In this document: positions 1 through 7,327 of the stretch, one piece after another
Position numbering within the stretch: the stretch's first letter is position 1
Layout of the letters: each line of letters starts with the position of its first letter
DNA from: Eubacteriales bacterium
GTDB taxonomy: Bacteria; Bacillota_A; Clostridia; Lachnospirales; Lachnospiraceae
DNA: 10,829 bases
Direction: 5' to 3'
Assembly: GCA_030527765.1 (NCBI GenBank)
Contig: JAUNAE010000095.1
Location: 1-10,829, forward strand
Position numbers and translations under genes: made by a program
Notes under the pieces: model-generated
Told to the model about the DNA's origin: nothing
Seen by the model: the letters and a program-made list of their open reading frames with translations, nothing else
Database searches by the model: none

Positions 1-909
1 TTCTTCAAACATCGAGACAAACGCTCCAAGATTTTCGTAAATCCCTTTCAGCGTCTCTTTGTTCTGGTTGCTCATTTTCTTTCCGGCTTTTTCAATGGAT
101 TTCGCAAGCCCATCTTCTGACGCCAGCAAACCCACCACGATGTCGTTGAAATCCTCCAACGCCTCCCGAATGGTCGCTTCATCATGGACAACCTCATAAT
201 TGCCGGTGTCAGGGTTGTAATGCTCCATCAGCACCTCGGAAAGGGCATAATAGGCATTCCAGAAATTATCACGAACACTGCGCTTTTGATAATTCTGTTT
301 GACCTTACCTTTTTCCACTACGTCCATACCGAACATGGACGCCAATGCTTTCATGATCCCCCTCTTGCCCCCTGCCTTTGCAACAGGATTGTCGGGATCC
401 GAAATATCTTCATCCACTTCGCTATATACGCCTTTGCCGCCCATGGAAAACCCAGTGATCTCGCCCTTTTCGACTTTGCCCCAGACTTCATCGTCCGTGA
501 TCTCCATCGTCATGAGCCAGGTTCCTTTTTTGATTGTCTGTCCTTCGATCTCCATATCGCACTTCGCAACATAGGATTCTACGACCTCGACATTCTCTGC
601 TTTTTCAAAGCAGTGCTGAATATCTGCATCACCGGAATTCTTCATGAACCAGTGTGCCGCCTTCTCGATCTCAGCTTCCGTCATGTAATTACCGTCCGTG
701 TCTTCTGCCATTGGCTCATATACGATACCTGTGACAAAATGTTGTTCGTTATCGGTCTTTACAATCCGTCCGTTGGTCTGGAATGTGGCGCACCCATCAT
801 CTGATTTCGTGATCAGAAATTCATGCTTATTCGCTGCCTTATCCACCAGAGACACAAATGAGATTTTTGCATCGCTGATTGCATAAGACTTTGCAATTCT
901 TTTCGGCAC
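1..909 (-). CDS. xkdF: XkdF-like phage prohead serine protease (3' end outside window)
   Basis: Putative maturation protease that would process the head scaffold or capsid during prohead assembly. The 303 residues visible start with a basic stretch and a segment SFVSLVDKAANKHEF (about residues 17-31), typical of the XkdF family of PBSX-like phages. H99 (in DIQHC) and S155 (in TGFSMGG) are candidate catalytic residues by analogy with herpes-type prohead proteases. The rest of the visible protein (about 170-303) is charged and helical, as expected where protease grades into scaffold. The start is GTG at 909-907, chosen because AAAGGAG lies 9 nt upstream; no ATG in frame is better placed. The frame is open to the window edge, so the gene is incomplete at its 3' end. 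It lies about 140 bp downstream of the immunity gene, after two hairpins. Family assignment is from sequence likeness; the catalytic residues are inferred. Confidence 0.8.
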   Translation of the reverse strand, partial: MPKRIAKSYAISDAKISFVSLVDKAANKHEFLITKSDDGCATFQTNGRIVKTDNEQHFVTGIVYEPMAEDTDGNYMTEAEIEKAAHWFMKNSGDADIQHCFEKAENVEVVESYVAKCDMEIEGQTIKKGTWLMTMEITDDEVWGKVEKGEITGFSMGGKGVYSEVDEDISDPDNPVAKAGGKRGIMKALASMFGMDVVEKGKVKQNYQKRSVRDNFWNAYYALSEVLMEHYNPDTGNYEVVHDEATIREALEDFNDIVVGLLASEDGLAKSIEKAGKKMSNQNKETLKGIYENLGAFVSMFEE

Positions 910-943
910 TTCCTTTCGCTCCTTTCTGTGTTATTTCGGCATT

Positions 944-997
944 TCACGGCAAAAAAATACACGGTGCTCGTGCGCCGTGCGAATGGACCTCTTTCAT
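944..997 (-). CDS. Possible 17-aa leader peptide before the protease gene
   Basis: A tiny frame starting ATG at 997-995, preceded by AAAGGGG 7 nt upstream, encodes MKEVHSHGARAPCIFLP and stops at TGA 946-944. It spans the hairpin and T-run at 980-951, the arrangement expected of a leader peptide overlapping an attenuator. Nothing about the peptide identifies a function, and a frame this short can arise by chance. I include it because of its ribosome binding site and its position. Confidence 0.2.
   Translation of the reverse strand: MKEVHSHGARAPCIFLP
951..980 (-). terminator. Hairpin plus T7 run upstream of the protease gene
   Basis: On the minus strand GCACGG pairs with CCGTGT (6 bp, last pair G-U) around a 10-nt loop. 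One base after the stem comes TTTTTTT. This fits a modest intrinsic terminator or attenuator about 40 nt ahead of the protease GTG. The short stem and larger loop make it weaker than the other terminators in the window. Confidence 0.45.
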
Positions 998-1020
998 GAG
1001 ATTGCCCCTTTCTTTGCATA

Positions 1021-1048
1021 ATAAAAGCACCTACCGACCGGCAAGTGC
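1021..1048 (-). terminator. Intrinsic terminator after the immunity gene
   Basis: On the minus strand GCACTTGCC and GGTAGGTGC form a continuous 9-bp stem (two G-U pairs) with a GGTC loop, followed by TTTTAT. It begins 2 nt after the immunity gene stop codon. It has the same geometry as the hairpin at 9838-9817 (9-bp stem, 4-nt loop). It should end or reduce late transcription between the toxin-immunity pair and the protease. Confidence 0.75.
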
Positions 1049-1050
1049 TC

Positions 1051-1323
1051 TTACTTCACATCTTTGATTTTGCTCTCCAGTTTCTCCAGCTCATCCCATA
1101 CTGCATCTGTTGTCCATTTCTTGTAAATATCCTCAAACACGCCTGCTATGAGCTTCAAGTCTACAACATCCATCTTGTCGAGGTATTTCAAGATCGCCTC
1201 GACATCATCTCCGAAAGCTTCCATAAGCGGAATGAAAAAATCCTCGTCACAATCTATGATGAACTGATGGTTTTCTTCAACCTTCCACCAATCTATTAGC
1301 TTTTTGATTTTCTTTTTATCCAT
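1051..1323 (-). CDS. Putative immunity protein for the MuF-EndoU toxin
   Basis: A 90-residue acidic, probably cytoplasmic protein with no signal peptide or membrane segment. It has a tryptophan pair near the N terminus (LIDWWKVEENHQF), acidic patches (DCDED, FGDDVEA) and a helical C terminus (WDELEKLESKIKDV). I do not recognise the family with certainty. The role is inferred from position: it directly follows and overlaps by 8 nt a head protein ending in a nuclease toxin domain, the usual place for the cognate immunity gene of polymorphic toxins. The start ATG (1323-1321) is supported by GGGAGGTGA 9 nt upstream, embedded in the last codons of the toxin gene, so translation of the two is probably coupled. 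A terminator follows 2 nt after the stop. Alternatively it could be a small head accessory protein, but its size and acidity fit an immunity protein better. Confidence 0.65.
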   Translation of the reverse strand: MDKKKIKKLIDWWKVEENHQFIIDCDEDFFIPLMEAFGDDVEAILKYLDKMDVVDLKLIAGVFEDIYKKWTTDAVWDELEKLESKIKDVK

Positions 1324-2932
1324 TCTGCTTTGTCACCTCCCTTTGCAATCCATCTGGGAAAACAGTGCCAATAACGTCATTTTCGTTTTGCATCACTCCA
1401 ACGACTACGCCCTCATATTCCTGATACTTCGTATATCGGGTTGCCCCATTCGGATTCTGAGCTGTCAATGTGATTGCTGGATTATTGGCTGCATAGGTTC
1501 CGGCGATCCTGATCTTCTCGTCATCCCAAGTTTCTGGGAACCATGCCTGACCTGATGTGCCGATAGCTTTCAGTCTGTCCTTGTGTCCATCTACACCACC
1601 GATGCGAACTCCATTATCGTAAGTCTTTTCCACCCGATATGTAATTCCTCTGCTTTCCAGTTCTTTGATGTTCCTCTGCGAATGCCCTCCATTTCTCAGC
1701 ATTCCGCCATTTGCGGGGCTTGCAGGCTTGTTCGGATTTCCTAAGCCTGTAAAATCTCCCACTGTGGAATGCTTCAACCGTGCATCACTTACTGTGAATA
1801 TACCATCGTTTGCCAGCTCTTGCAAACTCTTTAACGTTCTTTTTCCATTATCGTCAATGTGATACATCTGCAAAAGCTTTTTATCGGTATCAATCACGCC
1901 AGATTGGACAAGGGCAAGTCTCGCCTCTCCGTCCTTCTTTCCTCCGAAATATCTGATCTGGTCTTCCTTCTCCATACTCAGGATATTATTTACCCGATCG
2001 CTGCCATGCTCCAGCTCGTACTGTGCATTCGCCCTTTCGATCTCCGCATCTCTCAGCCTTTCCCATTCTTCATCGGTCATGCCGGAAATATTATCGTCTC
2101 GGATTTCTTCCATCAGGCAATGGCAGTTGATTGTTTCCTTTGCCGGAAGCCCTACATCTCTCGGGCACATCACCATGTATGTCCCTCCATCCGCTCCGGT
2201 CAATGTGAACGGCTCTCGTTTGAATACTTCCTGCCCATGCATCGCCATGTGGTTTTCTCTCGGATCCCCAGACATGACATGAAGCCATCTCTTTTTGTAG
2301 CATAACGGGTCCTGAACCATGCTTTCTTGTTGGGCATAGCTCTGAACCCTCAGCATCTCTGTGAGGGCTACCCGTCTGCTGCGGTATCCATGGTTACGAA
2401 TGCCGCTATCTCCAATCGCCTGTGCAAGTTCATCTATCGACCAGCCTTTTGCGTCTGCCTTTAACAGCAACCGCTCCATGGTGTCTTTGGTAGACAAATT
2501 CATCAGCCTCGCCAATTCCTCCGACCAATTCTCAATAAACGATACGGACGGATTGCTCAGCTTCTCTTCGAATGATGTAAGCGTAGGATTTTCTGCGATA
2601 ATCCAGTTGTAGGTGAACTGGCGTATCATCTCGGCAAATTGCTTTCGGAATATAGTGCGTAAGGCATCTTCCAGTTCTTCTGAGGTCTTTATGGTTCCCC
2701 ACCCATTCCCGACAAACTCTGCCACCGTCTCTGCTTCGGTCACTGCTTCCACAAAGGAAACAGCATCAGCCTCCAATGCATCATCTATGGCATCTTCGAG
2801 TTTGTTCTTCAGCTTTACCGCCTTCTTTGCTCCGACATATCCTTCTGCTGCTAGGGTTTCCTCCAAATCATCATCCGCTTTGGCAATCAGCCTGTCTATG
2901 GCATCCAGCAAGGGCTTTACATCTATACGCAT
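1316..2932 (-). CDS. MuF-type phage head protein fused to a C-terminal EndoU-like RNase toxin domain
   Basis: A 538-residue protein in two functional parts. Residues 1-280 are a phage head morphogenesis (Mu gpF / SPP1 gp7-like) protein. The MuF signature is visible at about 218-272: tryptophan, then SGDPRENHMAMHGQ, a glycine-rich stretch, a CPRD segment and the closing NCHC. Such proteins sit in the capsid near the portal and can be ejected with the DNA. After an acidic, helical linker (about 280-385) comes a segment at about 386-538 that resembles bacterial EndoU nuclease domains: GGHSQRNIKELESRGI (H417), NGVRIGG..GHKD (H450, K451), AWFPETW and a C-terminal GVVVGVMQNEN region. EndoU enzymes cleave RNA using two histidines and a lysine; exact catalytic residues here are inferred. 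The start ATG at 2932 has AGGAGG 7 nt upstream; a TTG two codons earlier is too close to that site. It lies 2 nt after the portal gene. Confidence 0.85.
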   Translation of the reverse strand: MRIDVKPLLDAIDRLIAKADDDLEETLAAEGYVGAKKAVKLKNKLEDAIDDALEADAVSFVEAVTEAETVAEFVGNGWGTIKTSEELEDALRTIFRKQFAEMIRQFTYNWIIAENPTLTSFEEKLSNPSVSFIENWSEELARLMNLSTKDTMERLLLKADAKGWSIDELAQAIGDSGIRNHGYRSRRVALTEMLRVQSYAQQESMVQDPLCYKKRWLHVMSGDPRENHMAMHGQEVFKREPFTLTGADGGTYMVMCPRDVGLPAKETINCHCLMEEIRDDNISGMTDEEWERLRDAEIERANAQYELEHGSDRVNNILSMEKEDQIRYFGGKKDGEARLALVQSGVIDTDKKLLQMYHIDDNGKRTLKSLQELANDGIFTVSDARLKHSTVGDFTGLGNPNKPASPANGGMLRNGGHSQRNIKELESRGITYRVEKTYDNGVRIGGVDGHKDRLKAIGTSGQAWFPETWDDEKIRIAGTYAANNPAITLTAQNPNGATRYTKYQEYEGVVVGVMQNENDVIGTVFPDGLQREVTKQNG

Positions 2933-2934
2933 GA

Positions 2935-4482
2935 TCAACCCTCCTGCATTTTCCTCAGCATCTTCTTCACTTCCTTCATTACGGCAATGACTTCATCGTT
3001 CTCGCCATTCTTCGTGGCTTTTGCAATCTGCCCGGATAACTGCCCCATCATGGAATTGATATCCCTCGCCCCTTCTCTGCTCTTTGATACAGAAATAGGT
3101 TCATCGCCCCAGTCTCCGTCATACGGCTCGCTGGTAATTCCAAGGGCTTTCGAGATAACATCCTTCGCAAGGTTCGGTGTCACGCCTCCGGCATTATTGC
3201 ATACGCTCATGAGCTTGAATAGATCATCCGGGTTCGTAATATCCGGTGTCATAAAGTATGCCTCAACATATTTGAACTGATACCCATTCAGCAATTTGTT
3301 ATTGATCGCCCATGCCAGGGATTTTCTCTCAGGCTGGAATACCTGTTCTTCGGTCACTTCCTGTGCTGTCTGAGATGTGGCACGGTTAAAATCTGTGGTG
3401 TACCCCACATACAAATCGGGTAACTGGAATGCTGACTGCACCCTCCTGCGGTTATTCTCCAAATACTCTTGGAAAAGCTCATCTTTCTGCAAGATGGACG
3501 CCAGATCTTTTATTTCGATTTCCGGCTTCTGAGCCTCGTCAAAGTCCGCTCTTCCATCTGCATTTTCGGTTTCCAGCACAAGGAATGCGTGCTGCCCTGC
3601 TTCACCCTTTATCTCGTTCATATAATTCTGCAGCTTCGCAAAACTCTCATCGGTCAAGGTTCCCCCGTTTACTGTAATCAGCAATGGTGTGTGCCGACCA
3701 TTCACGAAATAATTATTGTTCAGGTTCTCAGCTCTCCGGCTTCCATCAACTCCAAGTAACTGACCGATCCACCGGACTTCGCCATATGGTTTTGTGCCCA
3801 GTGCGAACTCCAATATCTCGTTTGCCTGATACTTCCGTTCCAGCCCATCGGATACATACTGCCCGCTTCGGTTGTCCATTATTCTCGGGTCCCCGAACTC
3901 CTTGTAATATACCGTGCTACCGCCTACCTGTTGGCGATACTTCCTGAATTTCTTCTTTCTGACCGTCATTTCTCCATGGTGGTAGTACGTATAATCCTCA
4001 TACGGGGCAAGGGGAATTGTTTTCCTCATATCGGGAATATCTTTGATGAACTCGACCTGAACCACTTCTCCGGCAAGGTTTCGAATAACCTCAAGATATG
4101 CAATCCCGAACCGCTCTCTCGCCTCAATCAAGTCCTCGAACAATTCCTTGGTGTCCTGTTCAATCGTCAACAGCTCTATGATTTCCTCAGCCCTTTCGAA
4201 CTCGGCTATCATCTCCGGTGTTTCTTCTTCGTCCACGAGATACCGAACTCCGATTCCATATCCCGGAATATTATTTTTGTATGCCCGGATACACTGCGGC
4301 AGTATCGAACTCTCTGATACAAGTGCTTCGTATCCCTCCAATGGGGCTGGTGGTTCGATCCACTCACCGGCATTGTAGGCATTCTCGGTTGTGATCTGCG
4401 TGGATGCGTCTGCCTTTCTGACCGGCATCTCCTGCGCTTTGATCACCCGTGCTTGGACTTTGCCACGCTTCTTTGCTCCCAT
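2935..4482 (-). CDS. Phage portal protein (PBSX type)
   Basis: Portal protein of 515 residues. It would form the dodecameric ring at the unique capsid vertex through which DNA is packed and ejected and to which the tail joins. Visible family signs are a basic N terminus (GAKKRGKVQARV), a KPYGEVRW segment near residue 231-238, the ENLNNNYFVNGRHTP stretch near 252-266, a central helical segment with QSAFQLPDLYVGY, and a charged, methionine-rich C terminus ending KKMLRKMQEG. Length is normal for the family. The start ATG at 4482 shares one base with the terL stop codon (TAATG), with GGAG about 10 nt upstream; an in-frame upstream ATG lies well inside terL and lacks this support. The order terS, terL, portal, MuF is the standard packaging and head order. 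The frame is intact, with no sign of truncation. Confidence 0.92.
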   Translation of the reverse strand: MGAKKRGKVQARVIKAQEMPVRKADASTQITTENAYNAGEWIEPPAPLEGYEALVSESSILPQCIRAYKNNIPGYGIGVRYLVDEEETPEMIAEFERAEEIIELLTIEQDTKELFEDLIEARERFGIAYLEVIRNLAGEVVQVEFIKDIPDMRKTIPLAPYEDYTYYHHGEMTVRKKKFRKYRQQVGGSTVYYKEFGDPRIMDNRSGQYVSDGLERKYQANEILEFALGTKPYGEVRWIGQLLGVDGSRRAENLNNNYFVNGRHTPLLITVNGGTLTDESFAKLQNYMNEIKGEAGQHAFLVLETENADGRADFDEAQKPEIEIKDLASILQKDELFQEYLENNRRRVQSAFQLPDLYVGYTTDFNRATSQTAQEVTEEQVFQPERKSLAWAINNKLLNGYQFKYVEAYFMTPDITNPDDLFKLMSVCNNAGGVTPNLAKDVISKALGITSEPYDGDWGDEPISVSKSREGARDINSMMGQLSGQIAKATKNGENDEVIAVMKEVKKMLRKMQEG

Positions 4483-5891
4483 TATTTCTTCGCTCCATTC
4501 TTCTTCGGTTTCGTTATCGGCAAACATATCAGCAATACGCAATCAGCTTCATCAGGGGACTGCACGCCCCTGACCTTCATCACCTTTTTGCTCTCAACTC
4601 TGATTTTGCCATTCTCTGTGATACTGTACTTTCTTCCAGATATCTGTGCGATCAACGCATCATCATCCGGCAGGATCAGCTCCACGTCCTTCGGGTTTCC
4701 GTCCTCATCATAGGGAAGCAGCAACCTTTTCAGAATATTCATCATGTACGTGGTACTATCGTCAAAAAACTTGTGCCGGATCTTCTTTCCGAACTGTACG
4801 GGGTAGATCTCCATCCACCACATACGTTCTGGATTATTCCTCTTGATCTGCCTCAATCTGTCCGTAACTCCACCACCCACGCCACTGTCATCGATCTTTA
4901 TTGGTATCGGTTCGTCTTTCCCTTTTCTCAGCTTATACTGCTGCACCAACAACGACCCCAACATGACAATATCGTCTGCGGTCTGCATGGTATCCTGCCC
5001 GGCTCTTTTCTTAAAGAACTGTACCTTCTCGTCTGTACGATATCCGATAACCGTCTTATCCTGACCAAATCGGGCAACGTCACAACCTATGCTGATGATA
5101 TCCGGCTTCTTTCTCGGCACATACTCGGTATGCACGGACCTTTCCACCACCGGCAATGGAATGTAGATATCATCCTCAGCAAGAGGGAAATCTCCAGACA
5201 CACGCACCCGGAATACATCACTGTCCTCGCCATACATGTTTATGATGGTCTGAACGAACTCTTTGGATACTCTTGGGCTGTTCCTCCCATCAATATGGAA
5301 TTTTGAATACTGCTCTCGGTTCTTGTTATGGCTATCATAAAAAAATCCCGACAACTGGGTCGGGTTTCCACACATCAGGAGCCTTGCTCCCGGTGTTGAC
5401 AATGCACCTAATACCGGCTCGAATATCGCATCGTCTACGCCGGATGCCTCGTCTATGATATACAACATATGTTCCGCATGAAATCCCTGCAGTGCATCGG
5501 CTGTGCTGGCCGTACGGGCTACTGCGAACCACTCTTCCGAATGTCCTCTCATGTATAGTTTTTCTTTCGTCCAGATCAATTCATTGTCTAGAATTTTATT
5601 GTTTCGCTTCCATTTGCTGATCTCAGCCCAAAGTATATCGAACAACTGGTGCTGTGTCGGTGCTGTGCACGGGATCTTCGGATACGGATGTGTGCTGATA
5701 AACCATATCACAGCCCATGCCTGAACCGCACTCTTTCCCACTCCATGACCGGACCTTACCGTGGTCATTTGGTTATGAACGATGCTGTTCAGTATATTCG
5801 ATTGGTTTTCATCGGGATCCGCTTTGATGATATCCCTCACAAACTCCACGGGATGATCGGCGTAATATTTTACTGCTTCACTACTCAGCAT
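4482..5891 (-). CDS. terL: Terminase large subunit (ATPase-nuclease)
   Basis: The DNA packaging motor, 469 residues. The N-terminal ATPase shows Walker A SGHGVGKS (47-54), Walker B LYIIDEAS (143-150) and the coupling motif CGNPTQ (174-179). The C-terminal RNase H-like nuclease that cuts genome units from concatemers shows SIGCDVARFG (D271), IKIDDSG (D334) and SPDEAD (D447 or D450), which together supply the acidic metal-binding residues. Length is typical and all motors and nuclease motifs are present, so the protein should be active. The start ATG at 5891 has GGAGG 8 nt upstream and overlaps the terS end by 11 nt; the longer frame beginning at 5936 would start inside terS with no ribosome site. 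It hands over to the portal gene through a one-base TAATG overlap. Confidence 0.95.
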   Translation of the reverse strand: MLSSEAVKYYADHPVEFVRDIIKADPDENQSNILNSIVHNQMTTVRSGHGVGKSAVQAWAVIWFISTHPYPKIPCTAPTQHQLFDILWAEISKWKRNNKILDNELIWTKEKLYMRGHSEEWFAVARTASTADALQGFHAEHMLYIIDEASGVDDAIFEPVLGALSTPGARLLMCGNPTQLSGFFYDSHNKNREQYSKFHIDGRNSPRVSKEFVQTIINMYGEDSDVFRVRVSGDFPLAEDDIYIPLPVVERSVHTEYVPRKKPDIISIGCDVARFGQDKTVIGYRTDEKVQFFKKRAGQDTMQTADDIVMLGSLLVQQYKLRKGKDEPIPIKIDDSGVGGGVTDRLRQIKRNNPERMWWMEIYPVQFGKKIRHKFFDDSTTYMMNILKRLLLPYDEDGNPKDVELILPDDDALIAQISGRKYSITENGKIRVESKKVMKVRGVQSPDEADCVLLICLPITKPKKNGAKK

Positions 5892-6321
5892 TTTCTTCGC
5901 CCTCCATCCTCTTTCTGTAAGCGTCCTCAATAGCATCTGCCAGGGAAGAACCGCCTTCCTCCTGTGCCTGTTGCATCTCCAGTTCTCGCTCTCTTAGCTC
6001 AAGGTTCGGATTCTCGCCTATTGTGTCACGGATAAATGTCGCTGCCTGAATATTCCCCTTCATCGCTTGTGTTACAGCTCCAATCATGATTGCCATTTGG
6101 TAGGTGGAGTCCGATTCTTCAATGCCCATAGCTTGCATTCGTGCTCTGATCTCTTTTGTTGCATTTCCTTTCGGGATTTCCATATCGAGGAGCATTTTTG
6201 CGGCATCTCGCATGGTTTTTTTGCGTCTTCTCGCTTCCCCAGACTTGATTCCACCGTTCCTGCCCCTCTCTCTAGCTTCTTCCTTGGTTCGCACCGGTCT
6301 CAGGTTGTCCTCATTATGCAA
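5881..6321 (-). CDS. terS: Terminase small subunit
   Basis: DNA-recognition subunit of the packaging motor, 146 residues with the start chosen here. The N terminus is strongly basic and glycine-rich (ERGRNGGIKSGEARRRKKT), typical of the DNA-binding end of small terminases in Firmicutes phages. A middle helical region follows (MAIMIGAVTQAMKGN) and an acidic, glutamine/glutamate-rich C terminus for oligomerisation and contact with the large subunit. Its place immediately before and overlapping terL supports the call. The start is probably TTG at 6321-6319, since GGAGAGG lies 8 nt upstream; GTG codons at 6330 and 6327 overlap or abut that site and are less likely. It begins 46 bp after the radical SAM gene ends. 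Confidence 0.85.
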   Translation of the reverse strand: MHNEDNLRPVRTKEEARERGRNGGIKSGEARRRKKTMRDAAKMLLDMEIPKGNATKEIRARMQAMGIEESDSTYQMAIMIGAVTQAMKGNIQAATFIRDTIGENPNLELRERELEMQQAQEEGGSSLADAIEDAYRKRMEGEENAE

Positions 6322-6329
6322 CGTCACCA

Positions 6330-6336
6330 CCTCTCC
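6330..6336 (-). promoter_or_regulatory. Ribosome binding site that favours a TTG start for terS
   Basis: GGAGAGG on the minus strand sits 8 nt before TTG (6321-6319). The competing GTG codons at 6330-6328 and 6327-6325 would overlap the site or start within three bases of it. Spacing therefore favours the rarer TTG start. Confidence 0.5.
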
Positions 6337-6367
6337 GTTCTGTCATGATTTCAGCTCTTTTTCAGCC

Positions 6368-7327
6368 TTAAATGAAGAAAACATCTTTCCGCTTTCTCTC
6401 AATCTCAGCCACAAATTTATTCGGAGCTGTCATTCTGCATGGGATGTCGCATCTCGACATATCTGTACCGGCTTTTTCTTTCTTCTCCAGAATATCCTCA
6501 TCCATGATGTGACCGACAATCTGGTATGGTTTATGGCAGCAATACATCACCTCGCCCCGCTCATTCAATGCAATCTGCGCCCACTGAGCTTTGCAACTGC
6601 TTTCCTGTTCGTCCAACAGATCCCATTTGAAATTACGGACTGCTCTGCTGTCCTGCTCCATCACTTCTTTGATCTTGTAATTGATCGCAGCGAAATATGA
6701 ACTGAACAGATCATCATTGTAGAATATCCCGCCAGTGCTTTCTACCGGTCTGAATACCATATAATCGACCGGCAAGTCTTTATTAGCTTCATAGAAACGT
6801 TCAACATCTTCCGGCATTTCTACCAACAGCTGCACCCCTAATGAGGTATTCGGGCTGTTGATCTCTTTCCATGCCGCATATCGAATAATATTCTCTCGAA
6901 CCTTCCTGTAATTCCTTACGCCTCTTTTCCTCTCATAGCTGTCCTCGCTCCATCCGTCCAGAGAGACTTTTAGATAATCCGGTTTGATATTCTGCTGCAC
7001 ATTGAAATTCGTATTGATTCCATAATGGATGCCTCGATATTCCAGCCATTCGGTAATCTTTCCAAAGTCCTTACAGATAGTCGGCTCCCCTCCACCTGTC
7101 AATATGAACCCCTGTACGCCCAGTTTCAGCAGTTTTTCTGCATACACTATGAAATCCTCAAACCTCATGGAATATGCCCCTGCATCGAGCTCCCACCGCC
7201 CGTAGGTACAATATGGGCATTTGTTGTTACAATAATTCGTCAGGAAAATATCTGCCGTGATCGGTTTGTGTTCTCCTACTACTCTGTCGATATGCCCTAA
7301 CATCTTGTCACCGGCTATATTCGTCAT
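6368..7327 (-). CDS. Radical SAM protein with C-terminal Twitch/SPASM-like cysteines
   Basis: A 319-residue radical S-adenosylmethionine enzyme. The [4Fe-4S] cluster motif is CNNKCPYC (C33, C37, C40, CX3CX2C), and the SAM-binding GGGEPT lies at 78-83. The strand order TADIFLTNYC, GFILTGGGEPT, HYGINTNF, DYLKVSLDGW, LGVQLLVEM, YMVFRPV matches the radical SAM barrel. The C-terminal third carries C245, C263, C264, C293 and C297 in a pattern suggesting at least one auxiliary Fe-S cluster of the Twitch or SPASM kind, common in enzymes modifying peptides, sugars or other large substrates. The substrate cannot be read from sequence. The ATG at 7327 overlaps the end of the upstream glycosyltransferase gene by 4 nt (ATGA) and has GGGGTGA about 7 nt upstream; a second ATG at codon 9 is possible. 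Context: last gene of the ParB-glycosyltransferase cassette, before terS. Confidence 0.88.
   Translation of the reverse strand: MTNIAGDKMLGHIDRVVGEHKPITADIFLTNYCNNKCPYCTYGRWELDAGAYSMRFEDFIVYAEKLLKLGVQGFILTGGGEPTICKDFGKITEWLEYRGIHYGINTNFNVQQNIKPDYLKVSLDGWSEDSYERKRGVRNYRKVRENIIRYAAWKEINSPNTSLGVQLLVEMPEDVERFYEANKDLPVDYMVFRPVESTGGIFYNDDLFSSYFAAINYKIKEVMEQDSRAVRNFKWDLLDEQESSCKAQWAQIALNERGEVMYCCHKPYQIVGHIMDEDILEKKEKAGTDMSRCDIPCRMTAPNKFVAEIERKRKDVFFI

Noticed and set aside
184..804. Plus-strand open frame of 206 codons
   Set aside because: It is antisense to the XkdF-like protease, has low-complexity hydrophobic and histidine-rich content, and no ribosome site.
813..1019. 68-codon minus-strand frame overlapping the protease start
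   Set aside because: It is out of frame with the well-supported GTG start at 909, and its sequence is arginine/serine-rich with no recognisable features.
4449..5306. Long plus-strand open frame of 285 codons
   Set aside because: It lies antisense to terL, whose motifs are complete. It has no ribosome binding site or recognisable domain and is typical shadow coding.
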